Assembly (NCBI GenBank): GCA_910583695.1
Contig: CAJTZL010000006.1
Coordinates: 16,368-80,367 of the forward strand
DNA from: an uncultured Oscillibacter sp.
GTDB taxonomy: Bacteria > Bacillota > Clostridia > Oscillospirales > Oscillospiraceae
Direction of reading: 5' to 3'
Length of the DNA stretch: 64,000 nt
Shown: piece by piece, positions 6,310-16,063 of the stretch
Position numbering within the stretch: position 1 is the stretch's first letter
Layout: each line of letters begins with the position of its first letter
Translations under genes and position numbers: made by a program
Notes under the pieces: model-generated
The model's database searches: none
Seen by the model: the letters and a program-made list of their open reading frames with translations, nothing else
Told to the model about the DNA's origin: nothing

Positions 6310-8316
6310 TCATTCAAATTGTAGTTCCTGGGTCTGATCCTGGGCAAGTACACCGTCAAAATAGACTTTGATGGTCTGCGTGCCGGAGCCGGTGAGCGTC
6401 ACGTTGGCCGTCATGTCAGAACAGGCTACCCGCTCGGCATACTGCGGATTCGCCTCGTCCCCCACGTATACCTCCACCAGGACCGTCGTGCCTCCGTCCT
6501 GGGGCAGAGGGATTCCGATGGACATTTCTTTGACGGTGATCCCCTTGCTGACCTTGAATTTGATGGTGTCTCCTTCCTCTGCTGTCGTAAGGGGCTCCAG
6601 GCTCTGCCAGATTACGCTGTTGGGCTCGGCCTCGTCCTCCACATATTCGATGTCGCCCTCGCCGCAGACCAGGTGCAGGGAGTCGTTCAGGGTCCGCAGC
6701 ACCTTGTCGATCTGCATACCGACGAAGTTGAGAACCAGCACGGGCTTGGTGTCCCGCCCCTTGCTGACAATCAGGCGGATGACATCTCCATCCTTCAGTT
6801 CCTCTCCCTCGGCTGGTTCACTGCGGATGATAAAGCCCTCGGTGATCTCGTCGCTGAACTCCATTTCCGCCTCGTCGGCCAGGACCTCCAGGTTGTACTT
6901 CTCTTTCAGGCTTTTCAGGATTACATTGGCCTGGGCCACGGTTTTGTTGGTGACGTCCAGCATCACGCCGATGTCCTCCCCGGCACTGACCCAGACCTCA
7001 ATGGTCAGGTTATCGCCCTTGCGGTGGCTTCCCTGATCAGGATTCTGCCGAACGATGGTTCCCTCGGAATACTCGCTGCTAAATTCGCTTCCCTTTTTCA
7101 CCACGGTAAAGACGTCCTTCACACCGGCCATGTCGGCGGCCTGCTCCGGCGTATACCCCAGCACCGAAGGCACCACGAAGGTCTGGGGTTCCTGGCTCTG
7201 CTGCTGGATGGACTCGGAGACCATCTTGAACAGCACCGCCGCCAGGGCCAGGGCCAGCACGATGGCCACGCCCACCAGTACCTTGACTCCCGCGCCTCCG
7301 CCGCTCCGCCGGGGCGGCTCGTAGTCGTCCTCATCATAGTCCCTCCAGCGCTCCCGAACCCGCTCCGGTTCCCGCTCCCCCCGGCTCTTGGATGCGGGAT
7401 GGAGGGTCCGGTCATAGGTCCGGATGGGCTGGGTGGGTTCCGCCGGTTCCTCCGGCCGGAGATCCACCATGGTGAAATCCAGGTTGATATTGGGATTCTT
7501 CCGAAAGTCCTCCAAATCGGCAATCATGGCGTCGGCAGAGGAATAGCGGCGGCTGAGGTCCGGAGTCATGGCCTTCATGCAGATCAGCTCCAGCTGAGCC
7601 GGAATCTCTCCATTCAGCTCCCGGGGGGGCAGCGGCACGGCGCTGAGGTGCTGAATGGCCACGGACACAGCGGAATCCCCCTCAAAGGGAAGCCGCCCGG
7701 TAAGCATCTCATACATGACCACGCCGGAGGAGTAGATGTCGCTCCGGGCGTCGGTCCGCTCTCCTCTGGCCTGCTCCGGAGAGATATAGTGGACGGAGCC
7801 CAGGGCCTCCTGAGTCAAGGTCTGGGCGGAGTTCTCCAAACAGGCAATGCCGAAATCGGCCACCTTCACACTGCCGTCCCGGAGGACCATGACATTCTGG
7901 GGCTTGATGTCCCGGTGGACAATGCCCCGGCTGTGGGCATGACTGAGGCCCCGCATGATCTGGGTGATGAAGTGCAGGGACTCCCGCCAGTTCAGCTGGC
8001 CCCGCTTCTCCATATACTGCTTCAGCGTAATGCCATCGATGAGCTCCATAACAATATATTCCGTGTCCCCTCCCCGGCTTACGTCGTAGACCGACACGAT
8101 GTTGGGGTGAGACAACTGGGCTACGGCCTGGGATTCCGCGTTGAACCGGCGGCGGAAATCCTCGTCCTGGGCCAGATCGCTTTTTAAAATCTTCAACGCC
8201 ACAAGGCGGTTGAGCCGGTGGCATTTCGCCTTGTAGACCACCGCCATGCCTCCGGTGCCGATGCGCTCCAGAATTTCATAGCGGTTGTCCAGCATTTTTC
8301 CAATGTACTGATCCAT
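6310..8316 (-). CDS. prkC: PASTA-domain Ser/Thr protein kinase PrkC
   Basis: This is a 668-aa Hanks-type membrane kinase. The kinase domain spans about residues 12-270, with GTGGMAVVY, catalytic HRDIKPQN and DFG (VADFGIA). A charged juxtamembrane linker, one membrane span near residues 345-367, and about three extracellular PASTA repeats (about 382-590) follow, then a C-terminal beta-rich tail. PASTA domains sense muropeptides or lipid II; the kinase governs cell-wall metabolism and spore germination in Bacillus. prpC, its phosphatase, ends 15 bp upstream, and rsgA follows by 1 nt. Confidence 0.96.
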   Translation of the reverse strand: MDQYIGKMLDNRYEILERIGTGGMAVVYKAKCHRLNRLVALKILKSDLAQDEDFRRRFNAESQAVAQLSHPNIVSVYDVSRGGDTEYIVMELIDGITLKQYMEKRGQLNWRESLHFITQIMRGLSHAHSRGIVHRDIKPQNVMVLRDGSVKVADFGIACLENSAQTLTQEALGSVHYISPEQARGERTDARSDIYSSGVVMYEMLTGRLPFEGDSAVSVAIQHLSAVPLPPRELNGEIPAQLELICMKAMTPDLSRRYSSADAMIADLEDFRKNPNINLDFTMVDLRPEEPAEPTQPIRTYDRTLHPASKSRGEREPERVRERWRDYDEDDYEPPRRSGGGAGVKVLVGVAIVLALALAAVLFKMVSESIQQQSQEPQTFVVPSVLGYTPEQAADMAGVKDVFTVVKKGSEFSSEYSEGTIVRQNPDQGSHRKGDNLTIEVWVSAGEDIGVMLDVTNKTVAQANVILKSLKEKYNLEVLADEAEMEFSDEITEGFIIRSEPAEGEELKDGDVIRLIVSKGRDTKPVLVLNFVGMQIDKVLRTLNDSLHLVCGEGDIEYVEDEAEPNSVIWQSLEPLTTAEEGDTIKFKVSKGITVKEMSIGIPLPQDGGTTVLVEVYVGDEANPQYAERVACSDMTANVTLTGSGTQTIKVYFDGVLAQDQTQELQFE

Positions 8317-8331
8317 GCAGCTCCTCCTTCC

Positions 8332-9063
8332 TTACAGTTTCTTCGCCAGGACGACGGTGACATTGTCCGACGCGCCCCGGCTCTTGGAGATGGCCAGCAG
8401 ACGTTCCATACAGGTGTTCGTATCGCCGTGGAGGACCTCGTGCATGATCTCCTCATCCGTCACGGTGTTTACCAGCCCGTCGGTGCACAGCAGGAGAAAA
8501 TCCCCCGGCAGAAGCTGGCAGGTGTAGCAGTCGCACTCCGGGTCCACATCCGGGCCCAGGGCCCGGGTGATGAGGTTCCGGTTGGGGTGCCGGCGGGCTT
8601 CCTCCGCGGTGATGTCCCCCCGCTCCAGCATGTGTTCCACCAGGGAGTGATCCCGTGTAACCTGATGGATGCGTTCTCGATTGATATGATAGGCCCGGCT
8701 GTCTCCTACATTGGCAATGACCACGCCACCGTCAAAAGAGACCGCGGAAACCAGGGTGGTTCCCATGCTCTGGTACTCCTTCGAGGTCCTGGCGGCCTCC
8801 CGAACGGCGCGGTTGGCCAGGGCCACCGCCACCACGGAAATCTCCCGCAGCCGGTCCGGCTTTGCCCCCTGGGACAAGCGCTTTTCCATCTCCGCGGAAA
8901 AGGTATCCACGGCAATGCGGCTGGCCAGCTGCCCGCCGGCGGCCCCGCCCATTCCGTCGCAGACCACGCAGATGGTGTGGCCAAAGGCCGTCTTCACCGC
9001 ATAGGCATCCTGATTCTCTTTCCGGACAAGGCCCGTGTCGGTCATGCTCCATAGGTTCATCAT
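8332..9063 (-). CDS. prpC: PP2C-family Ser/Thr phosphatase PrpC
   Basis: A 243-aa Stp1/PrpC phosphatase that reverses PrkC phosphorylation using two or three Mn/Mg ions. PP2C metal-binding motifs are present: TGLVRKENQDA, VCDGMGGAAGG, LLLCTDGLVN and GASDNVTVV near the C-terminus. Length is typical. GGGGAGG precedes the ATG at 9063, which overlaps the rlmN stop by 4 nt (ATGA), so the genes are coupled. Tandem ATGs leave a one-codon uncertainty in the start. Confidence 0.95.
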   Translation of the reverse strand: MMNLWSMTDTGLVRKENQDAYAVKTAFGHTICVVCDGMGGAAGGQLASRIAVDTFSAEMEKRLSQGAKPDRLREISVVAVALANRAVREAARTSKEYQSMGTTLVSAVSFDGGVVIANVGDSRAYHINRERIHQVTRDHSLVEHMLERGDITAEEARRHPNRNLITRALGPDVDPECDCYTCQLLPGDFLLLCTDGLVNTVTDEEIMHEVLHGDTNTCMERLLAISKSRGASDNVTVVLAKKL

Positions 9064-10091
9064 TGGGAATCCTCCCCTTTCTCTGCTTTCCTGCGGAGCT
9101 GTCCGCAGGCGGCGTCTATATCTCCACCCAGGCTCCGCCGCACGGTGGCGGTGAGGCCGTGGGACTCCAGGCGCTTTTGAAACGCCGCCGTCCGGCGGGA
9201 GGGCCGGAAGGGGCTTTCCGTCACGTCGTTCAGCGGAATCAGGTTCACATGGCCGGGCATCCCCCGCAGACGCTTGGAAATGAGGTCCGCCTGCCAGTCC
9301 TGGTCATTCACGCCGTCGATCATGGCGTACTCAAAGGAGATCCGCCGCCCGGTTTTCTCAAAATAGTCATGGCAGGCGGAAAACAGCTTCTCCACGTCAT
9401 AGGCCCGGTTGACCGGCATAAGCCTGGAGCGGGTCTCGCCGTCCGGCGCGTGGAGGGAGACGGACAGGGTCAATTGCAGCCCCAGTTCCGCCAAACGGCG
9501 GATGCCGGGCAGGACGCCGCAGGTGGACAGGGAGATATGCCGCATCCCGATGTTCAACCCGTCGGGATGGTTCACAATCTCCAGGAATTTCAGCACGGCG
9601 TCCAGGTTGTCCATGGGCTCGCCAATGCCCATCAGCACAATGTTGGAAACAGGGGCCCCGGAGTCCTTCTGGGTGAAGACCACCTGATCCAGCAGCTCTC
9701 CCGGGGTCAGGTCTCGAACCTTTCCGGCAATGGTGGACGCACAGAAGGCGCAACCCATCCGGCAGCCCACCTGGGAGGAGATGCACACGGTATTCCCGTG
9801 ATGGTAGCGCATCAGCACGGACTCGATGCAGTTGCCGTCCGCCAGCTCCCAGAGATATTTGATGGTACCATCCCTGGCGGACACCTGCTTCCGGGCGGCT
9901 TTGGGAACGCTCAGGGCACAGCTTTCCTGCAAGCGCTCCCGCAGGGAGCGGGGCAGGTTGGACATTTCATCGAAGGAACTCACGCCCCGGCTCAGCCAGG
10001 AGAAGACCTGCTTTCCCCGGAAGGCGGGCTCCCCCATGCTCTGGAGAAAATCCCGCAGCTCCGGGAGGGTCATGGATTTGATATCGGTCAT
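9060..10091 (-). CDS. rlmN: Dual-specificity RNA methyltransferase RlmN
   Basis: This radical-SAM enzyme makes 2-methyladenosine at 23S rRNA A2503 and in some tRNAs. The 343-aa protein contains the CRMGCAFC cluster (Cx3Cx2C) around residue 115, the GIGEPMDN motif and a C-terminal region ending in the conserved Cys-containing IDAACGQLR. The ATG at 10091 has GAGG 6 nt upstream; an alternative TTG at 10103 overlaps the rsmB stop and lacks a binding site. Neighbours are rsmB upstream and prpC downstream, as in Bacillus. Confidence 0.95.
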   Translation of the reverse strand: MTDIKSMTLPELRDFLQSMGEPAFRGKQVFSWLSRGVSSFDEMSNLPRSLRERLQESCALSVPKAARKQVSARDGTIKYLWELADGNCIESVLMRYHHGNTVCISSQVGCRMGCAFCASTIAGKVRDLTPGELLDQVVFTQKDSGAPVSNIVLMGIGEPMDNLDAVLKFLEIVNHPDGLNIGMRHISLSTCGVLPGIRRLAELGLQLTLSVSLHAPDGETRSRLMPVNRAYDVEKLFSACHDYFEKTGRRISFEYAMIDGVNDQDWQADLISKRLRGMPGHVNLIPLNDVTESPFRPSRRTAAFQKRLESHGLTATVRRSLGGDIDAACGQLRRKAEKGEDSQ

Positions 10092-10099
10092 GATTCGCC

Positions 10100-11416
10100 T
10101 CAAACGCGCCGCGTCATGCGGCAGATGTAAAAGCCGTCGGTCTCATGAAGATGGGGCCAAAGGGTCAGCCGGCCCTCCACCGCTCCAATCGGCCCCGGCA
10201 GGGTGAACCTTTCCCGGGAAAACTCCGGGTGGGTTCCCAGAAATGCGTCCGTCACCTCTTCGTTCTCCTCCGGCAGAATGGTACAGGTGGAGTACAGCAG
10301 AGTCCCGCCGGGACGGACATAGCGGGCGGCGTTTTCCAGAATGGCACTTTGAATCACCGGAAGAGTGAAGAGGTCGTCCGCTTTTTTTCGCCGGATATCC
10401 GGCTTCTTGCGGAGAATGCCCAGGCCGGAGCAGGGCACGTCCACCAGCACCAGATCAAAGGCCCCCTGCCACGCCTCCCGGAAGATTCGCCCGTCGGCGG
10501 CTTCCGTACGGATAGAGGACAGACCCAGCCGGGCCGCGCCCTCCCGGATGCGCTTCAGCTTGTTTTCGTGGAGGTCGCAGGAGACGATTTTCCCTCGATC
10601 CCCCATGGCGATGGCGGCGGCAAAGGACTTCCCCCCGGGGGCGGAACAGACGTCCAGCACCCGGTCCCCGGGCTTGAGGTCCGCCGCCAGTGCCACCAGA
10701 CGGGCCGCCGGGTCCTGAATGTAGATCATGCCGTCCTGAAACGTCTTCAAACGCTCCAGATCTCCCGTGCCCTGCAGCAGCAGGCAGTTCGGCAGCCAGG
10801 AATGGGGCTCCGCCCCAACGCCCTCGGCCTCCAGGGCATTCCGGGCCTCTCCGTCGGAACAGCGGCATATGTTGACCTGCGCGGCGGCGGGAGGCTGGCT
10901 GTTGCTGTTGGACAAAAACGCCTCCGCCCCCTCCCGGCCCAACAGGGCCAGCAGGCGCTTCACCAGCCATTTGGGGTGGCTGTAGCGGATGGAGAGGTAC
11001 TTGGCCTCATCCCGATCCGGGATGGCGGGCAGCGTCTCCTTCTCCCGGCAGAGCCGCCGGAGGACGGCGTTGACCAAGCCCGACGCCTGTCCCCTTCCCG
11101 CTCCCTTCGCAAGCTCCACCGACGTGTGGACGGCGGCGCTGTCGGGCACCCGATTCAAAAAGAGAATCTGATAAGCCCCGATTCGCAGGACATCCGCCAA
11201 AGGCGGCTGGAGGTGCTCCAGCCTCTGGGAGCAGAAGCCAGAGAGATAAAAGTCCAGCAGCGTCTCGTTCTGGATGACACCGTAGACAATTCGACTGCAA
11301 AGCCCCGCGTCAGCCGGGGAAAGCGCCTTCAAATGGGCGCCCAGCGCGGCATCCGCCCAGGCCCCCCGCACACGGCAGGCGGTCAGGACGGCCAGCGCCT
11401 CCTTCCGGGCGCTCAT
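10100..11416 (-). CDS. rsmB: 16S rRNA (cytosine-967-C5) methyltransferase RsmB
   Basis: A 438-aa protein with an N-terminal NusB-like RNA-binding domain (about residues 1-140) and a C-terminal Rossmann methyltransferase domain. SAM-binding SAPGGKS lies near residue 265 and the catalytic DVPCSGLGILRKKPDIR and YSTC motifs, each with a cysteine, follow. It overlaps the metalloprotease gene upstream by 4 nt (ATGA). The gene belongs to the fmt-rsmB-rlmN-prpC-prkC translation cluster. Confidence 0.94.
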   Translation of the reverse strand: MSARKEALAVLTACRVRGAWADAALGAHLKALSPADAGLCSRIVYGVIQNETLLDFYLSGFCSQRLEHLQPPLADVLRIGAYQILFLNRVPDSAAVHTSVELAKGAGRGQASGLVNAVLRRLCREKETLPAIPDRDEAKYLSIRYSHPKWLVKRLLALLGREGAEAFLSNSNSQPPAAAQVNICRCSDGEARNALEAEGVGAEPHSWLPNCLLLQGTGDLERLKTFQDGMIYIQDPAARLVALAADLKPGDRVLDVCSAPGGKSFAAAIAMGDRGKIVSCDLHENKLKRIREGAARLGLSSIRTEAADGRIFREAWQGAFDLVLVDVPCSGLGILRKKPDIRRKKADDLFTLPVIQSAILENAARYVRPGGTLLYSTCTILPEENEEVTDAFLGTHPEFSRERFTLPGPIGAVEGRLTLWPHLHETDGFYICRMTRRV

Positions 11417-12159
11417 CGCCGGCCTCCGCTGCCGCGGCTGTCGCGCCCGCCGTTCCGGCCCAGGAAAATCAGCACATAGCGCAGCAATTGCAGGGCAGAC
11501 ATCAGCAAAGCTGCCACATAGGTCAGCGCCGCCGCCCGGAGAACCTTTCGGGCCCCCGCCAGCTCCTCATCGTCCAGCAGATTCCGGCTCTCTATGGTCT
11601 CCAAAGCCCGGCGGGAGGCGTTGAACTCCACCGGCAGAGTCACCAGCTGGAAAAAGGTGGTCAGAGAAAACAGCAGGATGCCCGCCAGAAACAGGCTCTG
11701 GCTGTAAAACAGCAGTCCGATGCAAAGCAGAATCATGGAACAGCGGGACCCCAGGTTCGTTATGGGCACAATGGCACTCCGCAAGCGGATGGGGGCGTAG
11801 CCCACAGCGTACTGGACGGCGTGGCCCGCCTCGTGAGCCGCCACACCAACCGCCGCCACAGTGGAGGCGGAGTAAACCGCCTGGGAGAGATAGATGGTGT
11901 TGTCCCGAGGGTCATAGTGGTCCGTCAGCTTCCCCCAAGTGGAGGTGACGGGCACATCATAGACCCCATTCGCCCGGAGCACCGCCTCCGCTGCCTGGGC
12001 TCCGGTGAGCCGCCGGCGGTTGGCAGCCTTGCTGTACTTGTTGAAGCTGCCGCTGACCTGCATCTGAGCCCAGAGGGACAGAAGCACCGCCGGAATCAGC
12101 AGAAGGAAATAGACATTGTTGGCCAGGAAGTCTCCATAGCCACCATAATAATAAGGCAT
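11413..12159 (-). CDS. YugP-type zinc metallopeptidase
   Basis: A 248-aa membrane peptidase of the Zn_peptidase_2 family (YugP). The zincin motif HEAGHAVQ lies near residue 114. Hydrophobic segments lie at the N-terminus (about 14-34), after the catalytic site (about 140-175) and near the C-terminus. The N-terminus is tyrosine/glycine-rich (MPYYYGGYG). The start at ATG 12159 is supported by GAGGG five bases upstream; the in-frame GTG at 12165 would overlap that site. It is inserted between fmt and rsmB and overlaps rsmB by 4 nt. Its substrate is unknown. Confidence 0.88.
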   Translation of the reverse strand: MPYYYGGYGDFLANNVYFLLLIPAVLLSLWAQMQVSGSFNKYSKAANRRRLTGAQAAEAVLRANGVYDVPVTSTWGKLTDHYDPRDNTIYLSQAVYSASTVAAVGVAAHEAGHAVQYAVGYAPIRLRSAIVPITNLGSRCSMILLCIGLLFYSQSLFLAGILLFSLTTFFQLVTLPVEFNASRRALETIESRNLLDDEELAGARKVLRAAALTYVAALLMSALQLLRYVLIFLGRNGGRDSRGSGGRR

Positions 12160-12174
12160 AAGCACCCTCGAATT

Positions 12175-13095
12175 TTAGCGTTGAATGGGATGTCCCAGCA
12201 AATAGGCGGCGGCGGTCATGCGTTTTCCGCCCTTGGCCTGAAGCTCCGTCACCCGAAGAACCTTTCCGTCGCCGCAGACAACGTCAATCCCCAGTTTTCC
12301 TGCCGCCGTAATGACGCCGGGCCGGGCCGCAGTTTTCTCCCCGGTCTCCAGGACGGACCAGAGCTTCATTTCCTCGCCGCTGATGACGTCCGTGACAGCG
12401 CAGGGCCATGGAATCAGTCCCCGGACCTGACAGCTGATCTCATGGGCGGAGCGGGTCCAGTCCACGGGAGAGAGCTCCTTCCCCAGCATGGGGGCGTAGG
12501 TGTGCTTCTCGTGGTCCTGGGGCGTGCGGGCGGCCGTTCCCTCCGCCAAGGCCCTGACGGTTTCGAACAGGGCCTCCGCCCCCAGCTCCGCCAAACGCCC
12601 GGTGAGGGACTGGGCGTCCTCCGTCTCCCCGATGGGCGTGGATTTTTGCAGGATCACGTCCCCCGCGTCCAGCTCCTTGGCCATATACATGATGGACACG
12701 CCGGTTTCCGTCTCCCCGTTCAGCACCGCCCAGTTGATGGGGGCCGCCCCCCGGTACTTGGGCAGAAGGGACGAGTGGACGTTGATGGAGCCCAGCGGCG
12801 GCACGTTTAAAATATCCTCCGGCAACAGCTTGCCATAGGCCGCCACCACAATCAGCTCCGGCTTCAAAGAGCGCACCAGCTCCAGACTCTCCGCATTCCG
12901 CAGTGTTACGGGCTGGAATACCGCCAGATTCTTTGTGAGGGCATACTCCTTTACAGGCGTTGGCATGAGCTTGTGTCCTCGATTTTTCGGTTTGTCCGGC
13001 TGAGTCAGGACGCCGCAGAGCTCATGCCCGTCCTCCACCAGACGGCGGAGGGAGGCCACGGCGAAATCCGGCGTACCCATAAAGAGAATGCGCAT
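12175..13095 (-). CDS. fmt: Methionyl-tRNA formyltransferase
   Basis: Fmt transfers a formyl group from 10-formyl-THF to initiator Met-tRNA. The 306-aa protein starts MRILFMGTPDFAVASLRRL and has the formyltransferase active-site region NVHSSLLPKYRGAAPINWA (Asn-His with the downstream Asp in ELDAGDVI) plus a C-terminal anticodon-arm-binding OB domain. Its ATG overlaps the def stop by 1 nt (TGATG), linking formylation and deformylation in one translational unit. Confidence 0.96.
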   Translation of the reverse strand: MRILFMGTPDFAVASLRRLVEDGHELCGVLTQPDKPKNRGHKLMPTPVKEYALTKNLAVFQPVTLRNAESLELVRSLKPELIVVAAYGKLLPEDILNVPPLGSINVHSSLLPKYRGAAPINWAVLNGETETGVSIMYMAKELDAGDVILQKSTPIGETEDAQSLTGRLAELGAEALFETVRALAEGTAARTPQDHEKHTYAPMLGKELSPVDWTRSAHEISCQVRGLIPWPCAVTDVISGEEMKLWSVLETGEKTAARPGVITAAGKLGIDVVCGDGKVLRVTELQAKGGKRMTAAAYLLGHPIQR

Positions 13096-13595
13096 CAGCC
13101 CGCCCCCTCTTCCTGCTGGAAATACTCCTCCACTTCCTCATCTGTCAGAAAGCGCTCGATGTGCTCCGTGTAGAGATGGCCGTCCAGATGCTCCAGCTCA
13201 TGGCAGAAGCAGCGGGCTGTCAGGCCCTCGCCCTCCACCTCAAACCAATTGCCGTCCCGGTCCTGGGCTCGCACCCGCACATAATGGGGCCGGGTCACAA
13301 GCCCCCACTTCCCCGGGACGCTGAGACACCCCTCCGGCCCTCTCTGCTCCCCGCTCTGGTCGACAATGGTGGGATTAATCAGCTCAATGTATTCCTCCGT
13401 ATCGTCGTCCATCACCACACAGGCCCGGCGAAGCACGCCCACCTGAGGAGCCGCCAGTCCCGCGCCTCCCGCTTCGGTAAGCGTCTCCAGCAGGTCATCC
13501 ATCAGCGCATGCAGACGGCGGTTGAAGTCCGTCACCGGGCGGCAGACCTTATTCAGGCAGTCCTCGCCCTGCACCACGATCTTACGCAATGCCAT
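13095..13595 (-). CDS. def: Peptide deformylase
   Basis: Def removes the N-formyl group from nascent proteins using an active-site metal. The 166-aa protein has all three motifs: GAGLAAPQVG (about residue 43), EGCLSVPG (metal Cys) and HELEHLDG (two metal His and catalytic Glu). Length is at the short end for the family. It follows priA by 12 bp and overlaps fmt by 1 nt. Confidence 0.96.
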   Translation of the reverse strand: MALRKIVVQGEDCLNKVCRPVTDFNRRLHALMDDLLETLTEAGGAGLAAPQVGVLRRACVVMDDDTEEYIELINPTIVDQSGEQRGPEGCLSVPGKWGLVTRPHYVRVRAQDRDGNWFEVEGEGLTARCFCHELEHLDGHLYTEHIERFLTDEEVEEYFQQEEGAG

Positions 13596-13607
13596 TGTTG
13601 AAACCTC

Positions 13608-16052
13608 CTAGTCCGCGGCGTTGCACTCCGCGAAAATGTTGAATCCCCGGTTGGCGCTGTTTCCGGCAAAGGCTTTCAGCAACCCGCCGATTTCCTCCCG
13701 GGTCTCTTTGTCGTTTTTCCCTGCCAGCAGGACGCGGTAGCGGTAGCGGTTGTTCACCTTCAGCACCGGGGCCGGGGCGGGGCCCAGGACCTCGCTGTCC
13801 CCGAAGCGCCGTCGCAGCGTATCCCGGACGGCGATGGCCGCCCGGAGGACTGCCCCCTCTTCCACGCCGGAAAGGGTGATGGTGAACAGGTCCGCAAAGG
13901 GCGGAAGGCGGCGGAGCCTCCGCATCCGGATTTCACTCTCATAAAAACGACCGTAGTCCTGCCGGGCGGCACACTGAATCACATCGTTTTCCGGCGTGTA
14001 GGTCTGGATGACCGCCCGGCCGGCTTTGCCGCCCCGGCCCGCCCGGCCCACCACCTGAGTCAGCAGGCTGAAAGTCCGCTCCGCCGCCCGGTAATGTTCC
14101 AGATACAAGGAGAGATCGGCGGTCAGCACCCCCACCAGAGTCACGTTTTCAAAGTCCAGACCCTTGGCCACCATCTGCGTGCCAAGCAATATGGGAATGC
14201 GTTCCCTCTCAAAACGCCGCAGCAGCTTCTCGTGTCCCTCCGCCGCGGTATCCGCGTCCATCCGCAGGATGGCCGTGCCTGGAAACAGGCCCGCCAGTTC
14301 CTCCTCCACCTTCTGCGTGCCCGTTCCCACCCGCTTCATGATGCCGCCGCAGGCCGGACAGGCTTCAAAGCTCCTCTGGGAATGGCCGCAGTGGTGACAC
14401 ATCAGCCGCCCGTTGGCGGAGTGATAGGTCAGCGGCGCGCTGCACCGGGGACACTCCGGCACGTGGCCGCACTCCCCGCACAGCAGCATCCGGCTGCTGC
14501 CCCGGCGGTTCAAAAAGAGAATGCTTTGCTCCCCCGCCTCCAGGTTCCGCTCCAGCTCCCGCCGGAGCTCCGCCCCAATAAGGCCGGGATTCCCGGCCTT
14601 GACTTCCTGGCGGAGATCGGCGATAAGAACCTGGGGCAGACTCCGTTCATTGTACCGGCGGCGGAGCTGCGCTTTGTGGTACTGCCCCGTCTCCGCTGCC
14701 CAGGCCGTCTCAATGGACGGCGTGGCTGAGCCCAGGACCAGCAGAGCCTTGTCCCGGGCGCAGAGATATTTAGCAACGTCCCGGGTGTGATACCGGGGCG
14801 GATTTTCCGAATGATAGCTACCCTCCTGCTCCTCGTCCAGGATGATGACGCCGAGATTTTGCAGGGGAGCAAAGATGGCGGAGCGGGTGCCCAGGACCAC
14901 CTTGACCTCCCCCCGGCGAATGCGCTTCCACTGGTCGTAACGCTCCGTTATGCGGAGGCCGCTGTGGAGCATGGCGGCGTCTTCTCCGAAATAGGAGGCG
15001 AATTTCCCCATCATCTGGGGAGTCAGCACAATCTCCGGCACCAGGACAATGGCGGTCTTTCCTTTGGATAGTATCTCCTGGACCAGACGCAAATAGACCT
15101 GGGTCTTTCCACTGCCGGTCACGCCCTGCAGCAGTGCGCCGGAGGGCCGCCCCGCCGCCGCCAGTCTGCAAAGACTCCGGAAGGCCTCCTCCTGCTCCTC
15201 GTTCAGCAGGATGGGCGGTCCCGGCTCCACGCTCTCCGGCTGAGACACCCGCAGCTCCTCCGCCTCGGAAAAGGCCAGCAGGCCCGCTTTTTCCATTCCC
15301 CGGAGGGTCCGGGAAGAAGCGCCGGTGAAATAGGTGATTTCCGAACAGGCGGTTTTCCCATTGGCGGCCAGCAGCTTCACCACCTCATAGCGGGCGGGTG
15401 AGGAGCGCCGTTTCGCCTCCGTCAGGGCCAGGGCCTCCTCCGCGCTGAGAGCCAGCTCCGCCATCCGGCGGGTCTTGTCCCCCACCTTCTGCCGCGCCGC
15501 CGTCTCATGCCAGACGACTCCCGCCTTTTCCAGAGCCCGGAGGGCCGGGAGCGCGCCGTCGCCGTGTGCGTCCCGCAGAGCGTCCAGCCCGGCGGAACCG
15601 CCGGACCGCTCCAGCGTTTCCAGAATCTCAGTCCCATGGCGGACACCCCCGGCGGCGGCCTTGGCCGTCTCCGGATCCAGCTCCGCTTGGAGCCGCCAGA
15701 TTTCCTGAAGCCGGTACCACAGCCCGGCGGGCAGAATGGTCCGGACTGCCTCCGACATGGTGCAGAAATACCGCTGCCGCATCCAGAGGGCCAGGGCCAG
15801 CCCGTCGCCGTCCAGCACCGGCTCCCGGTCCAGCACGGCGGAAAGGGCCTTTAATCCCCGGACCTTCTTTCCCTCGCCCCGGGCAAGGACGATCCCCTCC
15901 GACAGCCGGTTTCCCCGGCCAAAGGGCACAGTCACCCGGACGCCGGGAACCGCCAGGTCTTCCAGTTCCGCTGGAACGAGGTAATCATAGGGCTTGTCAA
16001 TGTGATAGGGCGCGGCGCTGACCGCCACTTTTACAATGGACGCGGTCTCCAT
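13608..16052 (-). CDS. priA: Primosomal protein N' (replication restart helicase PriA)
   Basis: An 814-aa superfamily 2 helicase that reloads the replisome at stalled forks. The N-terminal 3'-DNA-binding domain (starting around VAVSAAPYHIDKPYDYLVP) is followed by Walker A GVTGSGKTQVY, DEEQ-type Walker B (ILDEEQEGSYH) and a zinc-binding module with CGECGHVPECPRC and paired CHHC/CPAC. The helicase C-terminal motif VVGRAGRG is present. In Bacillus, coaBC lies between rpoZ and priA; it is absent here and priA directly follows rpoZ by 11 bp. Confidence 0.95.
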   Translation of the reverse strand: METASIVKVAVSAAPYHIDKPYDYLVPAELEDLAVPGVRVTVPFGRGNRLSEGIVLARGEGKKVRGLKALSAVLDREPVLDGDGLALALWMRQRYFCTMSEAVRTILPAGLWYRLQEIWRLQAELDPETAKAAAGGVRHGTEILETLERSGGSAGLDALRDAHGDGALPALRALEKAGVVWHETAARQKVGDKTRRMAELALSAEEALALTEAKRRSSPARYEVVKLLAANGKTACSEITYFTGASSRTLRGMEKAGLLAFSEAEELRVSQPESVEPGPPILLNEEQEEAFRSLCRLAAAGRPSGALLQGVTGSGKTQVYLRLVQEILSKGKTAIVLVPEIVLTPQMMGKFASYFGEDAAMLHSGLRITERYDQWKRIRRGEVKVVLGTRSAIFAPLQNLGVIILDEEQEGSYHSENPPRYHTRDVAKYLCARDKALLVLGSATPSIETAWAAETGQYHKAQLRRRYNERSLPQVLIADLRQEVKAGNPGLIGAELRRELERNLEAGEQSILFLNRRGSSRMLLCGECGHVPECPRCSAPLTYHSANGRLMCHHCGHSQRSFEACPACGGIMKRVGTGTQKVEEELAGLFPGTAILRMDADTAAEGHEKLLRRFERERIPILLGTQMVAKGLDFENVTLVGVLTADLSLYLEHYRAAERTFSLLTQVVGRAGRGGKAGRAVIQTYTPENDVIQCAARQDYGRFYESEIRMRRLRRLPPFADLFTITLSGVEEGAVLRAAIAVRDTLRRRFGDSEVLGPAPAPVLKVNNRYRYRVLLAGKNDKETREEIGGLLKAFAGNSANRGFNIFAECNAAD

Positions 16053-16063
16053 TCCCCAGGGCT

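Noticed and set aside
8862..10130. A 422-codon plus-strand frame opposite prpC and rlmN
   Set aside because: Antisense to two genes with intact catalytic motifs; low-complexity Arg/Pro/Gly content.
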